Positions 39,101-48,960 of a DNA stretch of 64,000 nucleotides are shown here, piece after piece. The stretch's first letter is position 1, and every line of letters begins with the position of its first letter. The position numbers and the translations under genes are program-made. The notes below the pieces were generated by a model. The model ran no database searches. It was given only the letters and a program-made list of their open reading frames with translations, and was not told the origin of the DNA. Origin of the DNA: Methylophaga sp. (lineage in GTDB: Bacteria > Pseudomonadota > Gammaproteobacteria > Nitrosococcales > Methylophagaceae); contig NVWQ02000079.1 of NCBI GenBank assembly GCA_002733715.2, forward strand, positions 1-64,000, read 5' to 3'.

Positions 39101-42100
39101 GAATTATTTTACCTGATGTTCCTAGATTTACAGCTCTTCATGTTATTGATCAAGATACGAACCAGTATGATAAAAGACTTATTGAACAAGCTGGTTTAGC
39201 TGCTGTTGATTGGATACTAACGTCACCTCCTCGCTCTGGTAAATCTCCAGAAGAGGTGGCTAAAGAATTTAATATTCAGGGTCAAGTTCCTGATGAGCTA
39301 ATAACTGCTGCTAATTTTGGTATTAAAGTTACTCGTGCTAAAGAAGATCTTGGACGTAAAATTGCTAAATATTGGGGTGTTGATATTAATGATGTTTCTC
39401 AGACAGATACCATAGGTATTGCTGAAGGTGTAGCTGCTGAAATATTAAGTGTTATGAGTGGTAATACTTCTAGTCATCCCCTTGAAACTAAAACATTTAA
39501 TTATACTGTAGATGGTAAACCTAGAGCTATAAATGTAATTAGAAGTAATCAAACACAAGAAGATAGATTAATTATAGGTAAAGATGCTGACCTAATTAAT
39601 AGAACCGTATTGGGTGAGAAAGCTAATTACTATTCTATTGGAGAAAAAATAGAAACACTACCTAATAAACATAGAAAAGATAAAGAAGTAAAAACTTCTG
39701 ATCAACAAAAACAATCAGCTAAGTTTGCTCAAGATACTGAGTATCATTTAGATACAGATATGTTTGATATGGTTAATAGATTAGGTAAATCAGTTGTTCT
39801 TAAATTATTAGGTACTCGTGATTTAGATGATAATACTTTAAATGAGGTTCATAAACAATCTCTTAAAGGTCAAGCAATCTCATTCTTATCTGGATGGGAT
39901 AGTGCTATGGAAATTGCTGGTGCGCTTGATACTCATGCTACAGAAAATAAATTAGACATAGGGGAAGTATCTGTATATTTCCCCTTTAATTTCTCTTCTG
40001 CAAATAGGCTTACAGCAGGTGGTGGTCAAAACCCTCAATCTAATAAATTGGTTCGTGCATTATTATCTTCAATTCAAACTGAAATGGATCTTACTAATTC
40101 ACAAGAAATGAATCAGTTTATGAAAGCTGTTGTTCAAAACCTTGATGTAAGTGATGTGAAGATTGATAAGCTAACTGATGACCAATTATTTGTTAAATTT
40201 TATGAATTATTAGATGAATTTAATGGAGCTATTGTTCCAATGAGTGAATGGTATGATAGACAACAATCTCTTGAGGATCATCAAGAGATGACCTCTAAAG
40301 AGGTTGATACTATTATTGCTGTTTTGGGTACAGATGTGCCTATAGAGCGTCTACATGCTCTTAATGCATTGGCAAAATATAACTATGCATTGAACCATGA
40401 TGGGTTAGCTACATTTAAAAATTCATTACCTATTGAGCTTGATGGTAAGTCAGACGGCCCAATCAATTTCATTATGCATATGGCTACTGGTTTATTTACA
40501 AATGACTGGGCAGATATAATGCAGAAAGGTGGTATGTATCTTGGTAATACTATAAATTCATTTAATGATTTTTCACAAAATAGCCCTATGGATTTGTATG
40601 AACATGTTGGTGCTATTTTCAAAAATAAAATAGGTATATTACACACAGATCTTCAAGATGAATTTCCTCAAGGTGTCACACAGTTATCTTCATTAATTTC
40701 TTTAATGGATAAATTTGCTGATATTGAAATTACTTCTGATGAAATTATTATTGGACGTAAAACATTAAAGAACCCAGTTACAATTATTGTATATGGTGCT
40801 TCAATGAAAGGTATTGTGAACCAAGTAAGTAATACATTGTTGGATACTATATATGAAAATATGTCAGAAAATGATCCTTTAATTACTGATGAATTTATGG
40901 ATCAACATTTTAAAAATGTATTTGGTACTTCAATTAGTAAATTTAAAGGTAAATGGATTTCTTCAAATATTCAAACAACAGTACCTAATGTTAAAGATCG
41001 TATAAACTTTAAGTTTTCTAAAGAAAATATAGAAAATTTTGAGAAGAATATTAGACATCTCATTGCTACCCCAATGATGGAAGCAATTACAATTATCATG
41101 CAAGAACCATTACAAATTACAAATGATATTAATGTATTGGCTCAAATTAATTCAATTATTCAAATTGATATGTTTAATCAAGCTCATGAGACTAAACTAA
41201 AAGAACAACGTGGATCTAAGATTGGTAAATATCAAGCATTATCTAAGAAAGATTATGATGAATTATTTGCTGATATAGCTCAGTTTAATAATATAATTGA
41301 ATTCTCAGATCAGACTATTAACTCTGGTATTGCTAAGAGTAGTGAAACACATCATACGTTATCAGATTCATTAGATGAAAAACTTACTGGTGGTGCTTCT
41401 CTACCTGTACCCACTGGAGCAGGTGTACGTTCTTTATCACGTATTATTCAATCAATTGGTGATGCATTAATGATTGATAAAATCAATTTACATCCAGATA
41501 TTAAACAAAATATTACGCAGATATTTGATGGTATCAACGTACCACCTAATCTTCTTCAAGAATATAGTAATGCTATGAACCAAGTGGTTCTAGATAACTG
41601 GTTAACAGAAAATCCTGTCAAAGTGATTGCTGATAGTTTTGCAGCTAATCATCAAATTGATGTGATGGATAGATTGTCTTCTGAAGCTAAAAAAGATCTG
41701 TTTAAATTACTAGGTATTAAAACTATAAATGAAGTTAAAAATAAGGTGAGAACTAAAGTATTTGCATTACACAAAGCAGGTAACTCTATTCAAGCTCGTA
41801 AAAATACACTTAAGCAATATAATATCACCACAGATCATCTTACTGGTTCAGGTCAAGGTTATGTTCAAGAAGGTAAAGATTTTGTTTCTATAGATGAAAT
41901 GAATGAAACTTATAATGCTGAACATGTAAAACTTGTTGAACAATCTCAAAATATTATTGAACCTGAAAATACAGATTTTGTAAGAGCTTTATCTGAAGAA
42001 GGTATCATATCTAAAGGTGGTGTAATCAATGTATCTCCTGCTGAAGTCCTACGTGTACTTAAACGTCAAAAGACTAAGTTAGACAAAAGAACACAACAAT

Positions 42101-45100
42101 TATTGAGAACTTTTGGTGATAAACTAATTACAGATTTTGATATTATTATTGGTTCAAAAGAACAGTTAATTTCGGAATATGGACTAGATGAAAATTCTAA
42201 TGGTAATATGTCTCTTGAGAAGAAGAGAATATTAATTGCTAACGGATCAGTGGAAACAGTCTTACATGAGTTGATTCATAGTGCGACAGCACAATTGATC
42301 CATGATTATTATAACAATCCTCAGAGCCTCTCTAAAGAGTATATAGACGCTATTCAAAGATTAGAAGAATTGATGAATGTCACTCGTTTAGGTGATTATA
42401 AGTTTAATTCTAAAGGTAAACAAGATGCTATGGAAGCTATGCTTTCAGAAGTTAATAGTGCTTTAGCATTAGAATCTAATGACGGTAAGTATATTGCGTT
42501 GAATGAATTTATTGCTTGGTCTTTAACTAATCAGAAAATAACTGATGTGGGTATACGTACTCGTATTCCTCAAATTATTCATAGTATAACACAGAAGGTC
42601 GTCAGAGAGCTTTCTAAATTGTTTGGTATCAAAGCAAGTGTTGGTCGTGACATGTTCTCTAACGTGTTATTTAATGCTGTAATTCTTGCATCTGAACCAA
42701 GTCAAATAAGTGATACACCAACTCTCAATCAAATATTTATGAAAGCTACAAATAAAGATCAACGTAAGGATGATCTAGCTCAAGCATTTAATACTAAAAT
42801 TGCTCAATATGTCTCTAAAGAAGGTAAATATTCTGAACATAAAGATGCAGTTAAAATTGCTGAAAGAAATGTTAATATATTTATATCTTCTGGTTTTAAT
42901 ATGGATATCCAGAGTAAACAATTATTTAAATCTATGCAGGTAGCAATGGCTACTGAAATGGAATTTGATAAACTTGCTCTATCTCGTGTTGATACTCTTT
43001 ATAAAGAAATTATGAAAGATCTTCATCCAGATGATTTTACTGATGGTACTCAAATTTATTCTCAAGCTGTAGATAAATACGATGCACTTGTTGGTAATAA
43101 TGGTTTACAGATAGATGCTTATGATAGAACAACATTACTAAGTTCATTTTTAGCATTGTCACAAGTTGATGATGGATTTAGAAAAATATTAGAAGATAAA
43201 GTTCTTAAAAAATCTATCGATATTAAATATGGTTCATTGAATGAAACTCTTGAAACAACAGCAACTTCGTTGATGGATGCACTATCTGTAACAGTTACAA
43301 AAGAAGGATTAGGTAATAGAAATACTAAACAAGCACTTGATAAACTAAGTGTTATGTTATCAGCAATTGAAGATGATAAACAAAATTGGTTAGAAGGTCT
43401 TGCGTCTAAAATACAAGATGGTGCTGACGATAAAGTATCTCAGTTTATGAATAATGCTGGTAATAAGTTAGGTGATTTAGCAGATGAATGGGTTAATCAA
43501 TCTAATAGTAACTCTACTAAATCTGCTGGTACAGTTGCTCAATTTATATCTGCTGCTTTAAGTAAGAATAGAGCTAAAACATCTATTCCTGTTGCAATGA
43601 CTATGATTGATCAAATGAATATACCTCTTACTATGGCTGAAGTTATTTCAGAAGCGGTAGGTAGAACTGATGAAAATAAAGCTATTGTTGATATGGTATC
43701 AAAAGTAAGAACTTTTGTTTCTGCTCTTCGTCAGGTTTATAGAGATGATTTACCAAAGTTTTTTATAAGTAAATTTAATAAAATATTATCAGATAAACAA
43801 TGGTCACATATATATCACGCAATTGGTAGAACAGATTTAGCTGCAATATTCACTGGCAATAATACTGCTGATGTAACAAGGATTTTATCTAATCAAAATA
43901 ATCTTACAAAAGAAATAAATAAAGTTGAGGCCCAGCTTAAAAGTATTTCTGGTAAGTATCATTCCTATTATTTAGACAAATCTAAACAGCTTGCTAAATT
44001 CATGAATACAGGTATTGCAGGTCATAATTTATTGCGTAATGCTGATGCTGTATCACACCTATTAAATGAAGGTGTCAATGTTAAAAACATGAATAAAAAT
44101 ACAGTTCAAATTCTTGATAGTCTTATATCTTTATATGCTTTAGATACTTTGAACCAAGATATGAAAGATAGCTTATTTACACTGGTTCAAAGCGAAACTG
44201 ATGGTATCATATCTATTATGAGGTATTCTCAAGAACTTCGTAAAGAAGAGTTTAACAAATCATCTGACAATATTGCTGTATTCAACGGTTATAAAGGATT
44301 CATCCCTAATGAAAAGCAGGATGGTGTAAACCTTGTTGTTGTAGATGATGCAATCAGGGGAGTTGAATTACTTGCTCAAGGTTATATCCGTAAAGGTGAT
44401 TATATAGGTTCTGGTATTGAGACAGGTAAATTTGGTTATTACTACTCATCTGTTGCAGGTAAAAATACCTATACACAGGGTGCAATGCAGACTGTTCAAA
44501 GAGCATATAATGGTATTGATCCTAGAACTGGTAAAACAGTCACAGGTAATACTGCTGGTATCATTACAGGTACTGATGCTAAGAAAATTAATGCTCGTTA
44601 TAAACACAAAAAACAAGCAATACGTAATGAAAGTTTAATACCAGTATTTGATAAAAATGGGGAAGTGTTTGGTTATGAAAGAACAATGAACCCAGAGATT
44701 TTACAATCTTTAAATAAAAATACTCATCTAGGTGAAATGCTTGGTGCATGGAAAGGTAGACAGAAAGAGGAAGAAGTCTCTCAAGCTTTTAATACAGTTC
44801 ATGTAAATAATATTTATGATATTTGGAAAAAAGATAGTTCTCTTGAAAAGAATGCGTATATCAATATTGCTACATCCAAAGATCCTGTTTATGCGGATAC
44901 TTGGAATGTAATCCCACCAGAAACTAAAGAATATATTGAAAGTAAATTTGGTAAAGATACTTTTATGGTTCGTAAAACAATGGTTAATAATGCGTTGGGT
45001 TATCGTAATGCAGGTATTGCTGATGCTTGGTCTAATGACTCGCGTATGAACCAGAAAACTAAAGATTTGATTGTTAAAACATCTACATTCTTTATGGGTG

Positions 45101-46029
45101 ATAAAGCATTTCAATATTTAGTTACTGGAGAGAAAGGTATTCAAACAGCCGTTTCGTTTGCGAAACAAAATATTGTTATTAAATCTGTTGTTGTTCCTGC
45201 AATGAATAGTATGTCAAATGTACTTCAATTAATGACACGTGGTGTTCCAATTACACAAATTTATAAAAGTTTTAGATCAAATCTTGGTGAGATTAATCAA
45301 CATTTACGTAATGTAAATAGACGTGTTAGAGCTGAAGCTGAATTACTAACTGTTCAACAAGATCCTATTAGAAAAAGGAAGTTAGAGATTGAACTTAAAG
45401 CTTTAGATGATTCTGATAAAAGAATGTTTATATATCCTCTCATAGAAGCGGGTGAATTCAGTACCATATCTGAAGGACTCACAGAGATTGATGAGGCGCT
45501 TACAACAGGTAAATGGGTAGACTGGGTAGAAGGACAAGTTAATAGGCTTCCAGACGGCTTAAAAACAGTTGGTAAGAATGCTATAATTGCTCGTGATACT
45601 GCATTATATAAAGGATTATCTAGAGCTGTTCAATATGGGGATTTTTTAGCTAAAGCCGCTTTGTATGAACATTCTGTTAAACAGGGTATGGTTAAAGAAG
45701 AAGCAATGGGTTTGATTTCTGAGGAGTTTGTTAATTTTGATCTACCACCTGGGAGAGTACGCTCATATACAGAAGCGATGGGAATAACCTGGTTTTGGAA
45801 TTTCAAAATTAGATCTATGAAAGTCGCAATGAGGATGATGAGAGATAATCCAGTAAGAGCTTTAATTCTTTCTACTGGTTCACCTATCATGCCAGACTTT
45901 GGAGCTGGTACACCGATATCTGATAACTTCTTATCAGTAACAGTGGATGGTAGATTAGGTTATTCTACAGGTTGGGGTATGCTATGGAGTTCAATAGGAT
46001 TGAATCCTTGGGTTAACTTAATGAATTAA
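36187..46029 (+). CDS. virion-packaged RNA polymerase (N4 gp50-like), 3280 aa
   Basis: Giant single protein with a T7-like polymerase in the middle (about 1000-1900). Seen motifs: a TxxGR counterpart SSANRLTAGGGQNPQSNKL (about 1272-1290), motif A ELDGKSDGPINFI (about 1416-1428), motif B RKTLKNPVTIIVYGASMKG (about 1523-1541), and a probable motif C IFDGINV (about 1779). The enzyme is carried in the capsid, injected, and transcribes early genes from hairpin promoters. Downstream, about 2022-2028, is VLHELIHSA, a zinc metallopeptidase HExxH motif, with NEFIAW near 2106. The N-terminal and C-terminal regions are helical and probably serve packaging and ejection. Confidence 0.95.
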   Translation: MPSNNFSTTMADFNALLEAYDAPVQTVERSVTDHEAMNNLLDIPEELAASIHADTDLSKTTEAQDIGGLSHLQFIRKYGEETANRRFEVNKSIITFNDKINSDRTNTQIATDAGLDVTAGVTGTVGSTASLIAGGLEYANDKIFTAPMGALADMLGFDDLAKDLKEDANNSVLGPALAQGSTRITEAVKSYRSDEINDQTEAAAVIRKVKKDDRQTKYNKSISNGDSSFVAGLSQIGGDIFDELNTLIDNPAQAGSVAAEGIGSLVAFGTAGKFFKAGVTATIAATEGGGAYVQAATEVMEMTEEELTATSKEYVKLRSDGMAHRDAKSTIANNAGMTSASIAAPTAALISKVPGLSEFENKILKGTPIKNAVTSIAGETVEEAAQGAVSQIASNIGVQTTAKPDKQITKDLGETIAQGAVGGLGTAGIVQSPAVAKQVVKTVAKPISKSVDNRVEKVKQNRDDKSPTGNKATEAAVEATNVSSKVDDINFKDISTDPENTFDDKTKQVIETNDTAVEPSRISKFVSIAKALASKDSPLSADEKQKVNLHLVSEKAIFESFVKQPLPDHIEKLDDTDPVKVDAIAVKENIKTVLNSDILKVDTDIKIDSSKFDTQDVVKQATHFPGSVDINQVNKAITDLNQKNKTTGEDHSVAITVLQAAYDLATLKKKVIEDTEPVNDKQTGVVGKSQADVDQEVLFTGKNFTDKKGEVYHARGLEEYVRDINVAIQTEDFTDAQIIIEELADFSKNYTNKINAYNESINADGKFVTYDSYTPFGLLEATEPNAEKAFVIQGNENSVKLAQNAMSNAHAVTNLYNKMLFTHKNSLTGSELSVPVLDDKISLPEAEQIDLPLNTPQPVKTTPTEPTIKKTEPSKEIIEEAPEQTKITVNNDRFNKAYTINPDKSVLVGYTEPYEQLKGSLTLGQSAPAAAKVINFIDYIVPKLHDKLNKRLSKVKYAKGKQESVLDKLNEGIILPDVPRFTALHVIDQDTNQYDKRLIEQAGLAAVDWILTSPPRSGKSPEEVAKEFNIQGQVPDELITAANFGIKVTRAKEDLGRKIAKYWGVDINDVSQTDTIGIAEGVAAEILSVMSGNTSSHPLETKTFNYTVDGKPRAINVIRSNQTQEDRLIIGKDADLINRTVLGEKANYYSIGEKIETLPNKHRKDKEVKTSDQQKQSAKFAQDTEYHLDTDMFDMVNRLGKSVVLKLLGTRDLDDNTLNEVHKQSLKGQAISFLSGWDSAMEIAGALDTHATENKLDIGEVSVYFPFNFSSANRLTAGGGQNPQSNKLVRALLSSIQTEMDLTNSQEMNQFMKAVVQNLDVSDVKIDKLTDDQLFVKFYELLDEFNGAIVPMSEWYDRQQSLEDHQEMTSKEVDTIIAVLGTDVPIERLHALNALAKYNYALNHDGLATFKNSLPIELDGKSDGPINFIMHMATGLFTNDWADIMQKGGMYLGNTINSFNDFSQNSPMDLYEHVGAIFKNKIGILHTDLQDEFPQGVTQLSSLISLMDKFADIEITSDEIIIGRKTLKNPVTIIVYGASMKGIVNQVSNTLLDTIYENMSENDPLITDEFMDQHFKNVFGTSISKFKGKWISSNIQTTVPNVKDRINFKFSKENIENFEKNIRHLIATPMMEAITIIMQEPLQITNDINVLAQINSIIQIDMFNQAHETKLKEQRGSKIGKYQALSKKDYDELFADIAQFNNIIEFSDQTINSGIAKSSETHHTLSDSLDEKLTGGASLPVPTGAGVRSLSRIIQSIGDALMIDKINLHPDIKQNITQIFDGINVPPNLLQEYSNAMNQVVLDNWLTENPVKVIADSFAANHQIDVMDRLSSEAKKDLFKLLGIKTINEVKNKVRTKVFALHKAGNSIQARKNTLKQYNITTDHLTGSGQGYVQEGKDFVSIDEMNETYNAEHVKLVEQSQNIIEPENTDFVRALSEEGIISKGGVINVSPAEVLRVLKRQKTKLDKRTQQLLRTFGDKLITDFDIIIGSKEQLISEYGLDENSNGNMSLEKKRILIANGSVETVLHELIHSATAQLIHDYYNNPQSLSKEYIDAIQRLEELMNVTRLGDYKFNSKGKQDAMEAMLSEVNSALALESNDGKYIALNEFIAWSLTNQKITDVGIRTRIPQIIHSITQKVVRELSKLFGIKASVGRDMFSNVLFNAVILASEPSQISDTPTLNQIFMKATNKDQRKDDLAQAFNTKIAQYVSKEGKYSEHKDAVKIAERNVNIFISSGFNMDIQSKQLFKSMQVAMATEMEFDKLALSRVDTLYKEIMKDLHPDDFTDGTQIYSQAVDKYDALVGNNGLQIDAYDRTTLLSSFLALSQVDDGFRKILEDKVLKKSIDIKYGSLNETLETTATSLMDALSVTVTKEGLGNRNTKQALDKLSVMLSAIEDDKQNWLEGLASKIQDGADDKVSQFMNNAGNKLGDLADEWVNQSNSNSTKSAGTVAQFISAALSKNRAKTSIPVAMTMIDQMNIPLTMAEVISEAVGRTDENKAIVDMVSKVRTFVSALRQVYRDDLPKFFISKFNKILSDKQWSHIYHAIGRTDLAAIFTGNNTADVTRILSNQNNLTKEINKVEAQLKSISGKYHSYYLDKSKQLAKFMNTGIAGHNLLRNADAVSHLLNEGVNVKNMNKNTVQILDSLISLYALDTLNQDMKDSLFTLVQSETDGIISIMRYSQELRKEEFNKSSDNIAVFNGYKGFIPNEKQDGVNLVVVDDAIRGVELLAQGYIRKGDYIGSGIETGKFGYYYSSVAGKNTYTQGAMQTVQRAYNGIDPRTGKTVTGNTAGIITGTDAKKINARYKHKKQAIRNESLIPVFDKNGEVFGYERTMNPEILQSLNKNTHLGEMLGAWKGRQKEEEVSQAFNTVHVNNIYDIWKKDSSLEKNAYINIATSKDPVYADTWNVIPPETKEYIESKFGKDTFMVRKTMVNNALGYRNAGIADAWSNDSRMNQKTKDLIVKTSTFFMGDKAFQYLVTGEKGIQTAVSFAKQNIVIKSVVVPAMNSMSNVLQLMTRGVPITQIYKSFRSNLGEINQHLRNVNRRVRAEAELLTVQQDPIRKRKLEIELKALDDSDKRMFIYPLIEAGEFSTISEGLTEIDEALTTGKWVDWVEGQVNRLPDGLKTVGKNAIIARDTALYKGLSRAVQYGDFLAKAALYEHSVKQGMVKEEAMGLISEEFVNFDLPPGRVRSYTEAMGITWFWNFKIRSMKVAMRMMRDNPVRALILSTGSPIMPDFGAGTPISDNFLSVTVDGRLGYSTGWGMLWSSIGLNPWVNLMN

Positions 46030-46032
46030 ATG

Positions 46033-46512
46033 TTAAGGTAAATTTGTTGATATTGCGTAGTGGGGGCGATTGTGGGATGAACCCACGTACTTTTTTCTAG
46101 GTTTACCTATTACATTATTACGTTCATAAGAGCGTAAATCACCTAGACGTTCTAATAAGTTAGAACCCTCAAAATATGATCTTGCTTCAGGACTATTAAT
46201 AATTATATCGATAGCCTGATCAAGACTTTCAATACCTGTAAGTAATGCAGGAATGAACATATTATTTTCAGAAAAATCTTTCTGAACACAATTATCAGAA
46301 GCAATCCAACAATCATTACTATAATAGACATACAATTTAATCCCATGTCGTGAATCACCATCATCATGTGATGGTGCATCTAATAATTGAGATACAGACA
46401 TAAACTCTATACGTTGACTAGCATCATCTCTAGCTGCTGCCCAAAATGCCCAGATAGATTTTTTGTCTGGTGATAGTATTGGTGTACCAAATGATGTAAA
46501 TATTCTATCCAT
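46033..46512 (-). CDS. hypothetical protein, 159 aa, convergent with the RNAP gene
   Basis: Starts MDRIFTSFGTPILSPDKKSI after AGGATAACTCA. No transmembrane segment; the middle reads GIKLYVYYSNDCWIASDNCV and the C-terminus is basic (VIGKPRKKYVGSSHNRPHYA). Only three bases separate its stop from that of the RNAP gene. It lies downstream of a terminator, so it may have its own promoter or depend on read-through. No family is recognised. Confidence 0.7.
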   Translation of the reverse strand: MDRIFTSFGTPILSPDKKSIWAFWAAARDDASQRIEFMSVSQLLDAPSHDDGDSRHGIKLYVYYSNDCWIASDNCVQKDFSENNMFIPALLTGIESLDQAIDIIINSPEARSYFEGSNLLERLGDLRSYERNNVIGKPRKKYVGSSHNRPHYAISTNLP

Positions 46513-46530
46513 TGAGTTATCCTAAAAAAT

Positions 46531-46558
46531 AACCCTCTACAAATTAATGTAGAGGGTT
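46531..46558 (-). terminator. rho-independent terminator of the middle transcript
   Basis: 11-bp perfect stem AACCCTCTACA/TGTAGAGGGTT with a 6-base loop. On the minus strand it is followed by ATTTTTTA; the plus strand also has a TTTT, so it may work both ways, halting late read-through from the RNAP gene. Confidence 0.85.
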
Positions 46559-46583
46559 TTATGTTGAATGTTGTCAAGGAACA

Positions 46584-46769
46584 TCATTCTTCATCTGGTT
46601 TATCAAAATCTGTTACAGATATTTTATATAAAATATAAAAGACACCAAAAACCAAAACAGGAATAACGAGTGCTGTACCAACGGCAATAATTGTACCAAT
46701 AGAAGTAATCGCTATACCAAATATAATGAAAGAAATGACACTATAAAATAATGCCTTTAATTTTTTCAT
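46584..46769 (-). CDS. small membrane protein, 61 aa
   Basis: Two adjacent hydrophobic helices (about 8-27 and 28-50), with a lysine-rich N-terminus (MKKLKALFYS) and an acidic C-terminus (DFDKPDEE). It is coupled to the upstream gene by a one-base overlap of stop and start. No family is recognised. Confidence 0.7.
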   Translation of the reverse strand: MKKLKALFYSVISFIIFGIAITSIGTIIAVGTALVIPVLVFGVFYILYKISVTDFDKPDEE

Positions 46770-47497
46770 TAATTAATATCACCAAAGATACTATTATTAG
46801 CCATACCACCTTCTTTTGCAGTTGCTTCTGCAAGATCATTGGTAGTAACAATTTCAGGTGATGTTTTTTCTTCTGTTTCTGGCTCACCAGAAGGTGTATC
46901 AGAGTCGGTTGGTACAAACTCAGCTTCACCTTTATTACGGATCGTCAAAGTAGCTGTATGACCATTTTCTTTACGACCAGCTTTAAAATCAATATCAATT
47001 TCTTGATCATCATGAATTTTAATTTGCTTACGAACGTAAGTTTTTATTGCATCGAAGATTTCCTCTTCATTGAGGGTAATTTGCATATCTTCATTTTCCT
47101 TTTCTATAGGGAGTTCATCGGTTGGTGTTATGATAATTTCAACACGAGGGTTTTCTTTATCTATTTCACCAAATCTATATAATATTTCTGGTAGAAACGT
47201 ATAGTCATCATCAGGTAATTTACCCCCAGAAACTAACGCATCTGAGAAAAATTTATCAACGATAGAGCAAACATTTGCTATATCAAATAATCTCTTAGTT
47301 TTGGGGTAAACAATATAAGTTAGATTTATTTTACTAAATCTAGGAAGAAGTTTTATTTGATCTTTTACCAATTCTTTAAAACCAATCTTTACATCACTTA
47401 AGACATGAAAATGTGCATTTCTATAATTGTTTAGATTGAAATAAAACCTCTTCTTTTTACTTAATTGTATAAATAATGGTGCAGTTATTACATACAC
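46769..47497 (-). CDS. RusA-like endonuclease, N4 gp44 position, 242 aa
   Basis: Residues about 35-125 follow the RusA Holliday-junction resolvase layout: INLTYIVYPKTKRLFDIANV, then SIVDKFFSDALVSGGKLPDD and DDYTFLPEILYRFGEI. Conserved features are the Asp of FDIANV, the Asp of DKFFSDAL and the DDD pair, which bind Mg in RusA. The last third is acidic and disordered (SGEPETEEKTSPEI). It would resolve branched DNA before packaging. It overlaps the SSB gene by one base. Confidence 0.72.
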   Translation of the reverse strand: MYVITAPLFIQLSKKKRFYFNLNNYRNAHFHVLSDVKIGFKELVKDQIKLLPRFSKINLTYIVYPKTKRLFDIANVCSIVDKFFSDALVSGGKLPDDDYTFLPEILYRFGEIDKENPRVEIIITPTDELPIEKENEDMQITLNEEEIFDAIKTYVRKQIKIHDDQEIDIDFKAGRKENGHTATLTIRNKGEAEFVPTDSDTPSGEPETEEKTSPEIVTTNDLAEATAKEGGMANNSIFGDIN

Positions 47498-48207
47498 TAT
47501 TTATCAAATAACGACTTTTTAGGTGTACCTGCTGAAGCACCACCTGGCTTACCAGATTTACCTTCAGCACCTTTAGCTTTATTTAAGGTATTACCAGTGT
47601 GTTTCTTATCCCATTTGACAATGAATTCACCTTCAGTAATATCACCAGCTTTAGCTTCAGATACAGTCATATGGTTCACAGGATGAAAAACACCGTTTAC
47701 AGCATTTTCTTCACGAGTTTCGCCTGAGTTAATATAACCACCATCACCTTTAATTTGCTTATCTACAATTTGACGAAGAATACCAAGTTGAATTTCTTTA
47801 CCAATAAGACCTACAAGTACATCAGCAGATGTTGGTATAGCTTTTTTAGCTTCAGAATTATAAATACTGACCATTTTTTCTTCAGTCTTCTGAGACTTAA
47901 GTTCTGTACCTGTGGTAACAAGACAAATATTATTTACATGAGTAAATGAAGGTAATGGTATTTTAGATTTACCATCTTTACCACCCATATAGTGAAAGCC
48001 TTTAGTTTTACCAGATACAACCCAAAAGGTTTCACGGAAATCTGTACCATTCAAATCAACATGAATTGTTATTGATTTTGAACCAGAATCAGATGAACCA
48101 GCGTAGGCCATTGTAATTTTACCAGTATAGAGGGCAGAATCTACAAGATAACCACCAAGGCTATCTTTTTGTTCTTCCATACCAGAGGAGTCTACATCAT
48201 TAAACAT
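47497..48207 (-). CDS. single-stranded DNA-binding protein (N4 gp45-like), 236 aa
   Basis: Matches N4 SSB in place and design: a beta-rich N-terminal domain (VDSALYTGKITMAYAGSSDS, then ITIHVDLNGTDFRETFWVVS) and a low-complexity Gly/Ser/Lys tail ending ASAGTPKKSLFDK. In N4 the SSB is required for replication and recombination and activates late transcription by the host RNA polymerase through its C-terminus. Here the short basic-acidic end (KKSLFDK) may have that role. Confidence 0.85.
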   Translation of the reverse strand: MFNDVDSSGMEEQKDSLGGYLVDSALYTGKITMAYAGSSDSGSKSITIHVDLNGTDFRETFWVVSGKTKGFHYMGGKDGKSKIPLPSFTHVNNICLVTTGTELKSQKTEEKMVSIYNSEAKKAIPTSADVLVGLIGKEIQLGILRQIVDKQIKGDGGYINSGETREENAVNGVFHPVNHMTVSEAKAGDITEGEFIVKWDKKHTGNTLNKAKGAEGKSGKPGGASAGTPKKSLFDK

Positions 48208-48224
48208 AATTTATTTCCTTTATT

Positions 48225-48950
48225 TTATGTGTAATATTCTCTCAAATGATTTAATAACAATTGAGCATCATTATCCATATAAGTCTGTTTTTGAGTAAAC
48301 ATTCCAATAGGACTTCTTATTCTTTCATTCTTAGTTAACTTTGTTAACTGAGTTTGAAATACATGCTTATAACCAAGATCATTATCACGATCAGTAATAT
48401 TAAGCATATCGTTTGCATACGGTTCAAGATCCGTAAGTAGCATTTTTTTAGTAGAAACTACTGTTGAATAGTAAGCTTCTAATCCATTTGATTTAAGTGA
48501 TCCCTTAACAGGAACAACTGTTTTCATTTCCATAGATGCTTCGTCTAAATCAGATCTAGTATGAGCTAAGAAAATTACTGATTTATCACTAGCAGCAACA
48601 TATTCTTGCATGAGACGTTTATAATATTGAGCATATTGACTCCATCCCTGCATAGTATCTACCGCACCAATAATATATTGTGTTTCAAACATATCCATTA
48701 AAAATGTAAGAGTATCAATAACTATTGTATGTACATCTTTATTTTCAAAAGCTACATCAAAAGCTTCATATACTTGATACGGATCAGTTACAGTTAAATT
48801 CTGAAACTTGTTTTTAAATGGTAATCTCTTACCAGATTCACATCCTAAATACATAACACCTTCTGGTTCACGTAAGTTCATTAAACTTACTGATTTACCT
48901 GATGCAGATTCACCAGAGATCAGGATTAATTGATCATTTTGTTTAGACAT
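48225..48950 (-). CDS. RecA-fold ATPase (Sak4-like), 241 aa
   Basis: Single ATPase domain: Walker A SGESASGKSVSLM (about 13-25), a GCESGKRLPF segment, Walker B VHTIVIDTLTFLM (about 78-90), and VIFLAHTRSDLDE (sensor-like). The set resembles Sak4-type phage recombinases, which load on ssDNA with the help of the SSB. It lies next to the SSB gene, supporting a recombination or replication role. Confidence 0.82.
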   Translation of the reverse strand: MSKQNDQLILISGESASGKSVSLMNLREPEGVMYLGCESGKRLPFKNKFQNLTVTDPYQVYEAFDVAFENKDVHTIVIDTLTFLMDMFETQYIIGAVDTMQGWSQYAQYYKRLMQEYVAASDKSVIFLAHTRSDLDEASMEMKTVVPVKGSLKSNGLEAYYSTVVSTKKMLLTDLEPYANDMLNITDRDNDLGYKHVFQTQLTKLTKNERIRSPIGMFTQKQTYMDNDAQLLLNHLREYYT

Positions 48951-48960
48951 AATATTTCCT

